A stretch of 50,973 nt of DNA from JAWWPY01 sp964412845 (GTDB lineage: Bacteria; Actinomycetota; Actinomycetes; Streptosporangiales; Streptosporangiaceae), in the NCBI GenBank assembly GCA_964412845.1, contig CAYPQM010000023.1, positions 1 to 50,973 on the forward strand, in the 5' to 3' direction. Below, piece after piece: positions 1 through 7,941 of the stretch (positions are counted from its first letter, which is position 1; every line of letters begins with the position of its first letter). The notes beneath the pieces were generated by a model. It was given only the letters and a program-made list of their open reading frames with translations. It searched no databases and had not been told where the DNA came from. The translations under genes and the position numbers were made by a program.

Positions 1-1020
1 TTTCGTTGTGCGGCGGCCACCGACGTGCCAGGGCGCCCAGTCGGCGGTCGTTGCCTCGGTCGGCGGGGGAGCGGCGGCACCCGAGGACTCGTCGTACGAG
101 CCCGGGCTCTCGACCACCCCGCCCTGCGGGGTGAGCCGGGCCAGCTTCGTCCGGCTGGCGGCCGGGTCCGGTTCGACCACGATGTGGCCGTGCCGCTCCA
201 GGAACCCCACCGACAGGCTGGCCGCCTCCTTCGACACCCCGGCCCGCAGCGGCAGGTCGCGCACCCGGACTCCCTCTGCGGACAGCACCCGCAGGACATT
301 GGCGCTGAGCGCCAGGGACAGGTCCGACTCGCGCTCAAAGTCGATGGTGAACATGAGCAGCGCCTGGGACAGCAGGACGGACAGATCGGGCTGGGCGGCG
401 CCGCCACCGCCGCGTCCGGCCGCCAGCGGTGCCCCGAGATCCTGCTTCGACACGCCCGTGACCGGGAGGTAGCAGGGCAGTTCGAGGCTGAACTGGCTGA
501 CCAGCGCCTGCAGCCTCGCGGTGAGGCTGCCCATGTGGTCCGCGCCGAACCGCGCCTGCCAGCGCTGCTCGATCAGGCCCGCCAGCGGCCGCCACACCTG
601 CTGAGCCCGCTGGCCGGCGGCTGTGGGGCGGACCACCCAGGCGGAGCGCGGCGGCCTGGCCCGGCGGTCAGCCGGATCGGGCTCGACGACGACGTACCCC
701 CACCTCTCCAGGCCGGGCAGGTTGGTGATCCGGGCCAGGCCGGACAGCTCACGCAGCGGCACTCCGGCCGCGGTGACGTACTGCATGAAGTTCGCCCACA
801 TGGCCTGCGACACCAGCCAGGGGCCGCGGGGCGAGTGGGCCGCCGGGCCACGGCTGGTCCGGTGCGGCATCCGGTGCTCATATTCGTTGTCGAATTCGAT
901 GGTGAACGCGACCAGCGCCTGGGACAGCAGGCTCGGCAACGGGAGGCCGGCCCGCACCGCACGTCCACGGGGACCAGCGGGCAGTTCCGGGCCTGGCGCC
1001 GGGCCCCCTGTCGCCGGCAT
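1..1020 (-). other. Tandem winged-helix (MarR-like) module, possibly a separate gene
   Basis: Read from ATG 1020, this part alone would be a regulator of at least 340 residues. It contains two similar halves: LLSQALVAFTIEFDNEYE and LLSQALLMFTIDFERESD open each half, and each is followed by a recognition helix-wing region (LSGLARITNLPGLERWGYVVVEPD; LPLRAGVSKEAASLSVGFLE and GHIVVEPD). The second half is the more canonical wHTH. A regulator of this layout is expected as a stand-alone protein, and an inverted repeat lies exactly over ATG 1020, both of which argue for independent expression. Against this, the frame is continuous with the upstream modules. The end of the second half (after RLTPQGG) looks unlike a usual MarR C terminus. 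Confidence 0.45.
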
Positions 1021-2946
1021 CACGGGTGATGCCGGCGTCACCCGTGATGCGGATGCCGCAGGTGTGAGCGGCGGCCGCGAGCCGTCCCGGGTGGCGCTGA
1101 CCAGGAGGGCCCTGGGCCGGCGATGTTCCGGTGGGTCATCCCCCTGACCCCCGGGCCGAGCCGGCTGGCCAGGGTGAGCCGGCCGGCTGGGCTGGGCCGG
1201 CTCACCGGGCCGGGCCGTCAGCTCGCGGCCGTGCTCACCGAGCACCTGGCGTGCGTCCGTCACCTGCGCCGTCCATCCGTGGCCGGCCAGCCAGCCGACC
1301 GGGTCGTCCGGGGCACTGGAGCGGCGCAGCGCCCTCGCCCGTGACCGCTGGCCCGGGCCGGCCTGGCCGGCCGGGTCACGGTTGGCCATGGTCAGGCCCA
1401 GCCAGCTGCCTGCCGCCGACAGCGCGGTCAGGCTGGCCATGACCCGGTCAACCTCCTGCTGGGTCAGGTAGACGACAAGGCCCTCGGCGATCCAGGTGGT
1501 GGGCTGCCCGGGGTCGAAGCCTGCCGCACGCAAGGCGGCCGGCCAGTCGGCCCGCAGGTCGCAGGCCACCGGGATGCGCTCGCAGCCAGCCACCGCCGCC
1601 TGCGCGGTGAGCACCTGTTCCTTGCGGTCAAGCACATCGGCGGTGTCCACCTCGAAGAACCGGACCCCTGGCGGCCAGGCCAGCCGGAATGCCCGGGCGT
1701 CGAAGCCGGCGCCGAGCAGGACAACCTGGCGGCAGCCGTCCCGGCCCGCCGCGGCGAGCAGTTCGTCAAGGAACACCGTGCGGGCCACCACCCAGGCCTT
1801 CAGCGCGGCCTCCCGCCGGCTGTGCGGCGGCCACGGCGGCGACCATCCCGAGGCGGCGACGAACGCCCCGGCGAGCGGATCGGCGAACAGCCGGTCGGGG
1901 CGGGCGGTCTCCGCGGCCCGGATGGCCGCCACCGACAACCCGGTGCCGCCGACCCCGGCGAGCGGGAGGCCTGATCCGGGCGTCCCGTAGCCAGCGGCTC
2001 TGGCCCCGGCCTGGCCGGCCTGGTGCTCACTCGCGCGGGCGGCCCGCGCGGCGATTGCCGCCGCGAGGTCGCGTGTCGCGCGCAATCCGTGCACCACGCC
2101 GGGAAGGTCTTTGCGCCCCGTGCAGTACGCCCAGCAGTCAAGGACCAGCGGGCGAGCCCGTATCGCCCCGGTGAGCCGGGCCAGCTCGGCCGGCTCCAGG
2201 CGGACATGCGGGCGGTAGCCGGCCATGACGGCGTCCACGGCGGCCAGGTTGCGCCGGCCGGCCGCCCAGAGCAGGAACGCGAGAGATGAGAGGCGCGGCC
2301 CGCGGCCCGCGCCGGTCCAGCCGACGAGGACCAGGCCGCCGCCCGGCGATGCGATGGCGTTGCCGGGCACGAAGTCCGGGTGGATCAACGCCTCCGGCAA
2401 GTCGCGGCCGTCCTCGGCACGCTCAAGTTCGCCGCGCAGTGCCTCGTACAGGGCTCGCTGCTCGCCGCGGACATGCTCCTGCGCCCCCGCGAGCAGCGAC
2501 ATCGCGGCGTCGATCTCGTCCCGTGGGCCACCCTGGTGGCACACGTGGTGCCAGGCCCCGCCGCGGCGCGCCACCGCGCCCGAGCCAGCCGGCAGGGTGT
2601 GCAGGCGGCCAAGGAGGTCCCCGAGGGCATGGCCGGTCCGCTCGCTGCCGTCCGCGGCGGCTCCATGGGCGAACTGGGTGACCAGGACGCGCTGCCCCGC
2701 GAACGCGGACACGGGGTCAGGGTGCGCGCACCGTTCGGCGGGAAAGCCATGCTCCTGCAGGAACCGCAGGATCTCGGCGTCGCCCTCGGCTTTCTCAGCC
2801 GGTCGCGCGCCGGGAAAAACCCGGGCCACCCAGCTCGGGCCGTCGCGGCGATCGACGCGGCAAACGCCCAGGCCGAGTTCGGCCAGCCGGTCGACCCGGA
2901 TGCCGTAGCGGCCCTCCAGATGGGCGGCGAGCGAAGATGTCACCAT
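1..2946 (-). CDS. Three-module open frame: phosphotransferase + SAM methyltransferase + tandem winged-helix regulator (3' end cut)
   Basis: A single minus-strand frame of at least 982 codons has no stop from ATG 2946 to the window edge. Residues 1-310 resemble APH/homoserine-kinase-type phosphotransferases: HPDFVPGN (H189, D191, N196) is the catalytic loop, but the following strand reads LVGWTGAG, with Gly where the metal-binding Asp is usual. Residues 333-600 match TIGR00027-type methyltransferases: GTGLSVAAI at the start, LLGAGFD (410-416) as SAM loop, EGLVVYL (488-494), and a last strand RALLVSATR after a Pro/Gly-rich insert. Residues 643-982 carry two related MarR-like winged-helix modules. 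No ATG or GTG lies close before the methyltransferase, which favours a real fusion of the first two modules; the third could be translated separately from ATG 1020. The start sits 12 nt after the preceding gene's stop, so it is probably cotranscribed with it. The C terminus is outside the window. Confidence 0.7.
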   Translation of the reverse strand, partial: MVTSSLAAHLEGRYGIRVDRLAELGLGVCRVDRRDGPSWVARVFPGARPAEKAEGDAEILRFLQEHGFPAERCAHPDPVSAFAGQRVLVTQFAHGAAADGSERTGHALGDLLGRLHTLPAGSGAVARRGGAWHHVCHQGGPRDEIDAAMSLLAGAQEHVRGEQRALYEALRGELERAEDGRDLPEALIHPDFVPGNAIASPGGGLVLVGWTGAGRGPRLSSLAFLLWAAGRRNLAAVDAVMAGYRPHVRLEPAELARLTGAIRARPLVLDCWAYCTGRKDLPGVVHGLRATRDLAAAIAARAARASEHQAGQAGARAAGYGTPGSGLPLAGVGGTGLSVAAIRAAETARPDRLFADPLAGAFVAASGWSPPWPPHSRREAALKAWVVARTVFLDELLAAAGRDGCRQVVLLGAGFDARAFRLAWPPGVRFFEVDTADVLDRKEQVLTAQAAVAGCERIPVACDLRADWPAALRAAGFDPGQPTTWIAEGLVVYLTQQEVDRVMASLTALSAAGSWLGLTMANRDPAGQAGPGQRSRARALRRSSAPDDPVGWLAGHGWTAQVTDARQVLGEHGRELTARPGEPAQPSRPAHPGQPARPGGQGDDPPEHRRPRALLVSATRDGSRPPLTPAASASRVTPASPVMPATGGPAPGPELPAGPRGRAVRAGLPLPSLLSQALVAFTIEFDNEYEHRMPHRTSRGPAAHSPRGPWLVSQAMWANFMQYVTAAGVPLRELSGLARITNLPGLERWGYVVVEPDPADRRARPPRSAWVVRPTAAGQRAQQVWRPLAGLIEQRWQARFGADHMGSLTARLQALVSQFSLELPCYLPVTGVSKQDLGAPLAAGRGGGGAAQPDLSVLLSQALLMFTIDFERESDLSLALSANVLRVLSAEGVRVRDLPLRAGVSKEAASLSVGFLERHGHIVVEPDPAASRTKLARLTPQGGVVESPGSYDESSGAAAPPPTEATTADWAPWHVGGRRTTK
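1017..1050. promoter_or_regulatory. Inverted repeat, candidate autoregulatory operator
   Basis: GCATCACGGGTGA (1017-1029) and its perfect complement TCACCCGTGATGC (1038-1050) flank 8 nt. Each arm also contains a small palindrome, TCACNNGTGA, so the site looks like two operator boxes with centres 18 bp apart. It covers ATG 1020 of the winged-helix module. If that module is a separate gene this is a likely self-repression site; if the frame is a true fusion it only encodes linker residues. Confidence 0.45.
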
Positions 2947-2958
2947 GATCAGGCGGGT

Positions 2959-3636
2959 TCACCAATTGCGGCCAGGAGCGCCGCTGCCGACTCCTCCCGG
3001 GCTGGGCGTGAGGGCCTGGTATGCCGCCGCGATGAGGTCGGCGCAGGTGTCCAGGGCCACAGCGGTGCTGTCGATCTGCAGATGGTAGAGGTCGGGGTCG
3101 TCGATGCTCACGCCGTAGAGCCGCCGGACGTACTGGGCGCGGGCCCGGTCGACCTCAGGCAGCCGCCGCCGGGCGGTCGGCGGGTCGACGCCCTCGATGC
3201 TGGCCGCCTGGGCGATGCGTGCCTCTGCTGATCCGAACAGGCGCACCCGCAGCACGTCCGGTGCGGCGCAGAAGGCGGCGCCGCCGGCCCGGCCGAGGAT
3301 CACCGCACCGGAGCGGAGCGCTTCGGCCATGATGGCCTCGGCCTGCTCACGGAAGAGAACCGTGTCGTCGGGCGGCGGGATGGCATGCGGCGGGGCGGCG
3401 TCGGTGCCGGCGCAGAGCACCCCGCCGGCTAGCGGCCTGAGCACGGTGAGGAACCGCTCGACCAGCGAGCGCCGGAAATCCCCGCCCTCGGCCTCCTGGA
3501 CGGACACGTGCAGCTGGGCCGCGACCCGCGAGCTGATCGCACGGTCGAGCAGAGGCAGGCCGAGCCGCTTGGCCACCGCTGGCGCGATGACGCTCCCGCC
3601 GGCGCCGTACCCTGCCGAGATGGTCACGCCAGGCAT
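2959..3636 (-). CDS. Cytidylate kinase-like family protein
   Basis: A 225-residue P-loop protein of the Cytidylate_kin2 type. The N terminus MPGVTISAGYGAGGS supplies a glycine-rich phosphate-binding loop followed by a helix and LGLPLLDRAI, as in nucleoside monophosphate kinases. The middle AVILGRAGG strand and the basic ARRRLPEVDRARAQYVRRLYG segment fit the lid/NMP-binding region, and DPDLYHLQID is a typical late strand of this family. It would phosphorylate a small acceptor, but the real substrate of this subfamily is not established. The ATG directly abuts the TAG of the exporter gene (3637), and the next gene begins 12 nt after its TGA, so it probably belongs to the marR-exporter transcript. 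Confidence 0.8.
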   Translation of the reverse strand: MPGVTISAGYGAGGSVIAPAVAKRLGLPLLDRAISSRVAAQLHVSVQEAEGGDFRRSLVERFLTVLRPLAGGVLCAGTDAAPPHAIPPPDDTVLFREQAEAIMAEALRSGAVILGRAGGAAFCAAPDVLRVRLFGSAEARIAQAASIEGVDPPTARRRLPEVDRARAQYVRRLYGVSIDDPDLYHLQIDSTAVALDTCADLIAAAYQALTPSPGGVGSGAPGRNW

Positions 3637-5259
3637 CTAGTGCGTCCCTCCGGGTGCGGCCGGCACGGCGTCCGTCCCGGCCTGCGACGGCCCGCCGCCC
3701 GCGGTTGCGGGCGTGGTGTTACTGACTCGCAGTTTGACCTGCTTGATGAACAGCGAGGCGATGATGCTGAGGACCGACACCGGGATGGCGACCAGGAACA
3801 GCCGGTCGATAGCGTGCGAATAGGCCTGGATGATGCCCTCGTGCAGGGCCGGGTTGGTGATCTTGAGCGCCTTCAGGGCATCCGGGCTCTGCACGAGCTG
3901 AGCCACCTTGTCACCGCCCCCCTTCAGCGCCGCGGCCGGCAGGAAATGCGGGAACTCCGAGGCGATGCCCGCGGTGAGGACCGCGCCCAGAGCGGACGCC
4001 CCGATAGCGCCGCCCATCGACCTGAAGAAGGTAACCGACGATGTCGCGACGCCCATCTGGCGCATCGGCACCGCGTTCTGCACGACGAGGGTGAGCACCT
4101 GGATGAACAGCCCGAGCCCGGCGCCGAAGACCAGGATGTCCAGGCTCACGATGACCAGCGACGTGTGCGCGCCGAGGTGGGTGAGCAGGATCAGCCCGAT
4201 GGTGACCAGGATCGTGCCGGCCAGCGGGAACCAGCGGTACCGGCCGGTGCGGGAGATGTACCGGCCCGAGCCGATGCTCATCACCAGCAGGCCGACCAGC
4301 AGGGGCAGCAGCAGCAGGCCGGACTCGGTGGCCGAGACCCCGTGCACGAGCTGCAGGTACTGCGGCAGGAAGGCGAGCGCGCCGAACATGGCCACGCCGC
4401 TGACGAAGGACACGATGTTGGAGACGGTGAAGATCTGCATCCGGAACAGTTCCAGCGGCAGGATCGGCTCGGGCGCCAGCTTCTCCCGGAGCACGAAGCC
4501 GGCCAGCCCCACCGCTCCGAGCCCGAAGAGCCCGACGACCTGCCATGACCCCCACCCGTCCGTGCCGCCGGACTGGGTGGCGAGCAGGATGCAGGACACC
4601 CCGGCCACCAGCAGGAGTGCTCCCCACCAGTCGATCAGGACATGGCGGGTGCGCTTGGGCAGGCGCAGCACACGGTTGGTCACGATCAGCGCGACGATGC
4701 CCAGCGGCAGGTTGATGTAGAAGATGTAGCGCCAGCTGAGGCTGTCCACGGCGAACCCGCCGGCCAGCGGCCCGACCACGCTGGAGACACCGAAGACGGC
4801 GCCGAAGTATCCCTGGTAGCGGCCCCGCTGGCGGGGCGGGATCACATCGCCGATGATCGCGAATACCAGCGAGATCAGGCCGCCGCCGCCGATTCCCTGC
4901 ATGCCGCGGAAGGCGATCAGCTCGTACATGTTCTGTGAGGCACCGCAGAGCGCGCTGGCCACCAGGAACACCACAATGGCGAGCTGGAACACGCGCTTGC
5001 GGCCGTAGAGGTCACCCGCTTTGCCCCACAGCGGTGTCGAGGCGGTGCTGGCCAGCAGGTACGCGGTGATGACCCAGGACAGCAGGTCGCTGCGGTGGAA
5101 GTCGCCCACGATCGTCGGCAGCGCCGTCGAGACGATCGTCTGGTCGAGTGAGGCCAGGAACATGCCCAGCATCAGCCCGGACATGATCATCAAGATCTGC
5201 CGGTGGGTGAAGCCAGCCTCCTCCGCCGGGTTCGCGGTCGCCGTGGCCGGTGCACTCAT
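3637..5259 (-). CDS. MFS drug/proton antiporter, DHA2 (EmrB/QacA) family
   Basis: A 540-residue integral membrane protein with about 14 hydrophobic segments. Diagnostic motifs are the DQTIVSTALPTIVGD segment of transmembrane helix 1, motif A as GKAGDLYGRKRVF, and the DHA2 signature WRYIFYINLPLGIVAL. Family members expel cationic dyes, antiseptics or antibiotics in exchange for protons. Its ATG overlaps the stop of the upstream MarR gene by 4 nt (5256-5259), so the two are translationally coupled and the exporter is almost certainly under that repressor. It ends with TAG. The exported compound cannot be read from the sequence. Confidence 0.93.
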   Translation of the reverse strand: MSAPATATANPAEEAGFTHRQILMIMSGLMLGMFLASLDQTIVSTALPTIVGDFHRSDLLSWVITAYLLASTASTPLWGKAGDLYGRKRVFQLAIVVFLVASALCGASQNMYELIAFRGMQGIGGGGLISLVFAIIGDVIPPRQRGRYQGYFGAVFGVSSVVGPLAGGFAVDSLSWRYIFYINLPLGIVALIVTNRVLRLPKRTRHVLIDWWGALLLVAGVSCILLATQSGGTDGWGSWQVVGLFGLGAVGLAGFVLREKLAPEPILPLELFRMQIFTVSNIVSFVSGVAMFGALAFLPQYLQLVHGVSATESGLLLLPLLVGLLVMSIGSGRYISRTGRYRWFPLAGTILVTIGLILLTHLGAHTSLVIVSLDILVFGAGLGLFIQVLTLVVQNAVPMRQMGVATSSVTFFRSMGGAIGASALGAVLTAGIASEFPHFLPAAALKGGGDKVAQLVQSPDALKALKITNPALHEGIIQAYSHAIDRLFLVAIPVSVLSIIASLFIKQVKLRVSNTTPATAGGGPSQAGTDAVPAAPGGTH

Positions 5260-5765
5260 GAGTGGCTCTCTTTGCTCGGTGGCGGTGACGCCGTTGCGGG
5301 CAGCGCGGCCAGGCCGGCCAGCAACCGGTCAAGCAGCCTCAGCAAATGACGGCGGTCCTCGTCGGGCCAGCCACGAAATACCGTGTCGAGCATCGTGGCG
5401 CGACTGGCGCGAACCATCGCCAGGCTGTCGCGCCCGTGCGCCGTCAGGCTGATCCGGCTGGCGCGGCCGTCCTCGCCATCCGGTCTGCGGCTGACGAGCC
5501 CGAGGCGCTCAAGCTGGTGCAACTGCCGGCTGACCGTTGACGGATCAAGTTCTGCCGCAGCGGCGACATCGGACGGGCGGACATCATCCTGCTCACCGAG
5601 TGTAGCGAGCAGCGGGATGCTGGCCTTGTCCAGGCCGGGGTTGACCGCGCGCATCTGGCGGACGCTCGGCAGGTAGATCCGCTTGCCGAGCAGCCGGAAC
5701 GCCTGCTCAAGCTGCCCGGCCAGGTCGGAACCGGGAGATCGGGCCGCACTGCTCGATCGCGTCAC
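5256..5765 (-). CDS. MarR family transcriptional repressor of the exporter
   Basis: A 169-residue winged-helix protein. Residues 20-50 form the dimerisation helix (LLGKRIYLPSVRQMRAVN), residues 65-95 the HTH (VRPSDVAAAAELDPSTVSRQLHQLERLGLVSR, quoted in parts: DPSTVSRQLHQLE is the recognition helix), followed by the wing RRPDGEDGRASRISLT. MarR proteins bind short palindromes as dimers and release them on binding aromatic ligands. The GTG start at 5765 lies 11 bp from a 43-bp perfect palindrome, and the stop overlaps the exporter start. This is the usual autoregulated marR-efflux layout. Confidence in family is high; the inducer is unknown. Confidence 0.92.
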   Translation of the reverse strand: MTRSSSAARSPGSDLAGQLEQAFRLLGKRIYLPSVRQMRAVNPGLDKASIPLLATLGEQDDVRPSDVAAAAELDPSTVSRQLHQLERLGLVSRRPDGEDGRASRISLTAHGRDSLAMVRASRATMLDTVFRGWPDEDRRHLLRLLDRLLAGLAALPATASPPPSKESHS

Positions 5766-5776
5766 GAGGCCCGTCC

Positions 5777-5819
5777 TGTCAGTATTTGATTGCTTGTATC
5801 AAGCAATCAAATACTGACA
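5777..5819. promoter_or_regulatory. 43-bp perfect palindrome, MarR operator
   Basis: TGTCAGTATTTGATTGCTTG (5777-5796) is followed by TAT and by its exact complement (5800-5819). The block is AT-rich against a GC-rich background and sits between the divergent marR (5765) and nitrilase-fold (5924) genes, covering the marR promoter/leader. Inner half-sites TTGATTGCTTG/CAAGCAATCAA fit a dimeric winged-helix repressor. Confidence 0.85.
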
Positions 5820-5923
5820 CGGCCAGTGGGTTCTCGCCAGCCCCGGTCGCCCGGTAGAACAGGGGCAGCACCGGATGAGCGGGCCGACGCGCAGCGGAGG
5901 CTCCGCGGGCGAAGGGACGAATC

Positions 5924-6994
5924 ATGATCGAGCCTTACCAGGCTCTGGGCCTGGTCCCCACGATGCGGGGCATCAGCCGCCGCGATGAGATCCAGGCGAA
6001 TCTCGAGCACCTCTCGCACCTGATCAAGGCCGCGTCCTGGCTGTCCAGCCTGGACCTGCCGGTAAGGCTCATCACCATCCCCGAGGGGGCACTGCAGGGC
6101 TTCAACGACGAGGTCCTCGACCTCGACCACGAAGATTTCGCGCGGGAATGCGCGATCGACATCCCGGGCCCGGAGACGGACTACCTCGGCGGCCTGGCCC
6201 GGCAGTGGAACGTGTTCCTGATGGCCCAGGCCAAGGCCCGCCATCCCGAATTCCCGGGGCGCTTCTTCAATGTCGGCTTTGTCCTCAGCCCGGACGGCGA
6301 GGTGATCCTCAGGCACCACAAAGTGGTGCCGCTGCTCCCGGTCGAGCACTCGGTGACACCGCACAACGTCTGGGACAAGTGGATCGAGTTGTACGGCCGC
6401 AACCTGGATGCGTTCTACCCGGTGGCCGACACGGAAATCGGCCGGCTGGGATTCCTGATGGCCAACGAGGGCTCGTACCCGGAGAATGCCCGCGGCCTGG
6501 CGATGAACGGCGCGGAGGTCGTCTACCGGGGCCCGTATCCGCACCCGCACGTCGGCAACGGCCTGTTCGAGATCCAGAATCGCGCGCGAGCCCTCGACAA
6601 CAATTTCTACCTGATCGCATGCAATGTCGGGACATACTACCTGCACGCCGATTCCACCATCCCGATCGACACCTTCGGCGGCGGATCGGCGGTCGTCGAC
6701 TACCGCGGGCAGATTATCGGGCGGCACGACTACAGCGGCGGGTCCTCCTGGGTCGCCGGGACGGTCGACATCGAGGCGCTCCGCTGGTTCCGGGCGAACG
6801 CACAGTGGGACAACTGGGCCAAGGACCTCACCACCGAGCAGTACCAGCTAATTTACGAGGAGCCGGTCTACCCCAGGAACCTGTACCTCGACCGCGCCCC
6901 CAACGGGCACGACGAGTATCGCCGGGAGGTGACAGCGAGGCAGATTGAGCTCATGCATGAGCGGGATATCTGGGCCCGGCCGGACAAAGGTTGA
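5924..6994 (+). CDS. Nitrilase/CN-hydrolase-fold protein with catalytic Cys replaced
   Basis: A 356-residue carbon-nitrogen hydrolase superfamily protein. The Glu of the triad is E54 (TIPEGALQGF) and the Lys is K133 (ILRHHKVVPLL). The nucleophile elbow, which in aliphatic amidases reads like ICDDGNYPE, here reads LMANEGSYPE, so the Cys position is Ala180. The rest of the strand (ENARGLAMNGAEVVYRG) is well conserved, so this is not a frameshift. The protein keeps the fold but should not hydrolyse C-N bonds by the normal thioester route; it may be a binding or scaffolding protein, or use other chemistry. RBS GAAGGGA lies 6 nt before ATG 5924. It diverges from the marR-exporter operon and may share its operator. 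Confidence 0.85.
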   Translation: MIEPYQALGLVPTMRGISRRDEIQANLEHLSHLIKAASWLSSLDLPVRLITIPEGALQGFNDEVLDLDHEDFARECAIDIPGPETDYLGGLARQWNVFLMAQAKARHPEFPGRFFNVGFVLSPDGEVILRHHKVVPLLPVEHSVTPHNVWDKWIELYGRNLDAFYPVADTEIGRLGFLMANEGSYPENARGLAMNGAEVVYRGPYPHPHVGNGLFEIQNRARALDNNFYLIACNVGTYYLHADSTIPIDTFGGGSAVVDYRGQIIGRHDYSGGSSWVAGTVDIEALRWFRANAQWDNWAKDLTTEQYQLIYEEPVYPRNLYLDRAPNGHDEYRREVTARQIELMHERDIWARPDKG

Positions 6995-7028
6995 GCAGGA
7001 GGGCCGGGGGCCGGCCAGGTCCGGTTGA

Positions 7029-7787
7029 TCATGATGCGAAGTCGGGCGTGGCGGACCGGGCGGACTCGCTGCGCCCCTTGGGCTCCTCCCAGTCCTCCTG
7101 CCGGCCGAGGACGGTGAGGTCGAGGAAGTAGTAGGAGCCGCCGGTGGACTCGAGACCTCGCGCGTACTGGGAGTACGTGCAGAACACCCGGCCATCGGCA
7201 TGCAGGAAGCAGCTTCGGCCCGGCATCTCGAAGGGCTGGGCTGACGTGAAGAAATCCGACCCCATAGCCTCAAACTCGGCCTTTTTCCGGTAGTTGTACT
7301 CGCCCGGGGCGACCGACTCGTCGATCGTGACCCCGAAGTCGTAGTTGAAGTCGGTGCCGAACGAGGAGTACCAGGGCACGTCCCAGCCCTTCTGGGCCTT
7401 CCACCGGCTGAGCTTGGCCAGCGGTGCCCGCGACACCATGGCGTAGCTGGTGTCCCGGGTGTGCAGGTGCTCGAAGAAGCCGGCCGACAGCTCATCGGTG
7501 CCTGCGCTGCAGCTCGGGCAGCCGTCCTCCCACTCCGGGTCGAACATGAAGTGGTAGATGATCAGCTGCCGGCGCCCCTCGAACAGGTCGATGAGGCGCG
7601 CGGCACCGTCCGGGCCGTCGAATATGTAGTCCTTCTCGATCTCGATCATGGGCAGGTCGCGGCGCTCAGCGTTGAGCGCATCCCGCTGCCTGGTCAGGTC
7701 CTTCTCCTTGGCCAGCAATTCCTTCCGGGCGGCCAGCCACTCCGGCCGGCTGGCGATCCTGGGCAGGCTCAACGTGATCTCCTTCAT
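7029..7787 (-). CDS. DUF899 thioredoxin-like family protein
   Basis: A 252-residue protein of the DUF899 family. After a helical N terminus (LAARKELLAKEKDLTRQRD) comes a thioredoxin-like core with LIIYHFMFDPEW, then C90-P-S-C93 in the redox-active CxxC position, and later DTSYAMVSRAPLAKL and the WDVPWYSS segment typical of the family. The C terminus has FCTYSQYARGLE and YYFLDLT. Members are cytoplasmic and of undefined function, presumed redox or peroxide-linked. The gene is monocistronic by spacing and has only a weak ribosome-binding site before ATG 7787. Confidence 0.88.
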   Translation of the reverse strand: MKEITLSLPRIASRPEWLAARKELLAKEKDLTRQRDALNAERRDLPMIEIEKDYIFDGPDGAARLIDLFEGRRQLIIYHFMFDPEWEDGCPSCSAGTDELSAGFFEHLHTRDTSYAMVSRAPLAKLSRWKAQKGWDVPWYSSFGTDFNYDFGVTIDESVAPGEYNYRKKAEFEAMGSDFFTSAQPFEMPGRSCFLHADGRVFCTYSQYARGLESTGGSYYFLDLTVLGRQEDWEEPKGRSESARSATPDFAS

Positions 7788-7866
7788 GTTGGCACCAGCC
7801 GGCTGGTCCGGCCTACTCAGGGTTATGACCAGCCGGCGGGCTGAAAATCACCGGGGCCGCCCGCGC

Positions 7867-7905
7867 CTGCGGTCCGGAGCCCTGGACTCCGGCTCCGGAC
7901 CGCAG
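7867..7905 (-). terminator. Long stem-loop after the sigma-factor operon
   Basis: CTGCGGTCCGGAGCC (7867-7881) and its exact complement (7891-7905) form a 15-bp GC-rich stem with a 9-nt loop, 37 nt past the end of the minus-strand membrane-protein gene. There is no T-tract on either side, as is common for actinomycete terminators. Confidence 0.6.
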
Positions 7906-7941
7906 CGGGACGCGTGCCGGGTCAGCCCCGGCCCGGCTGGA

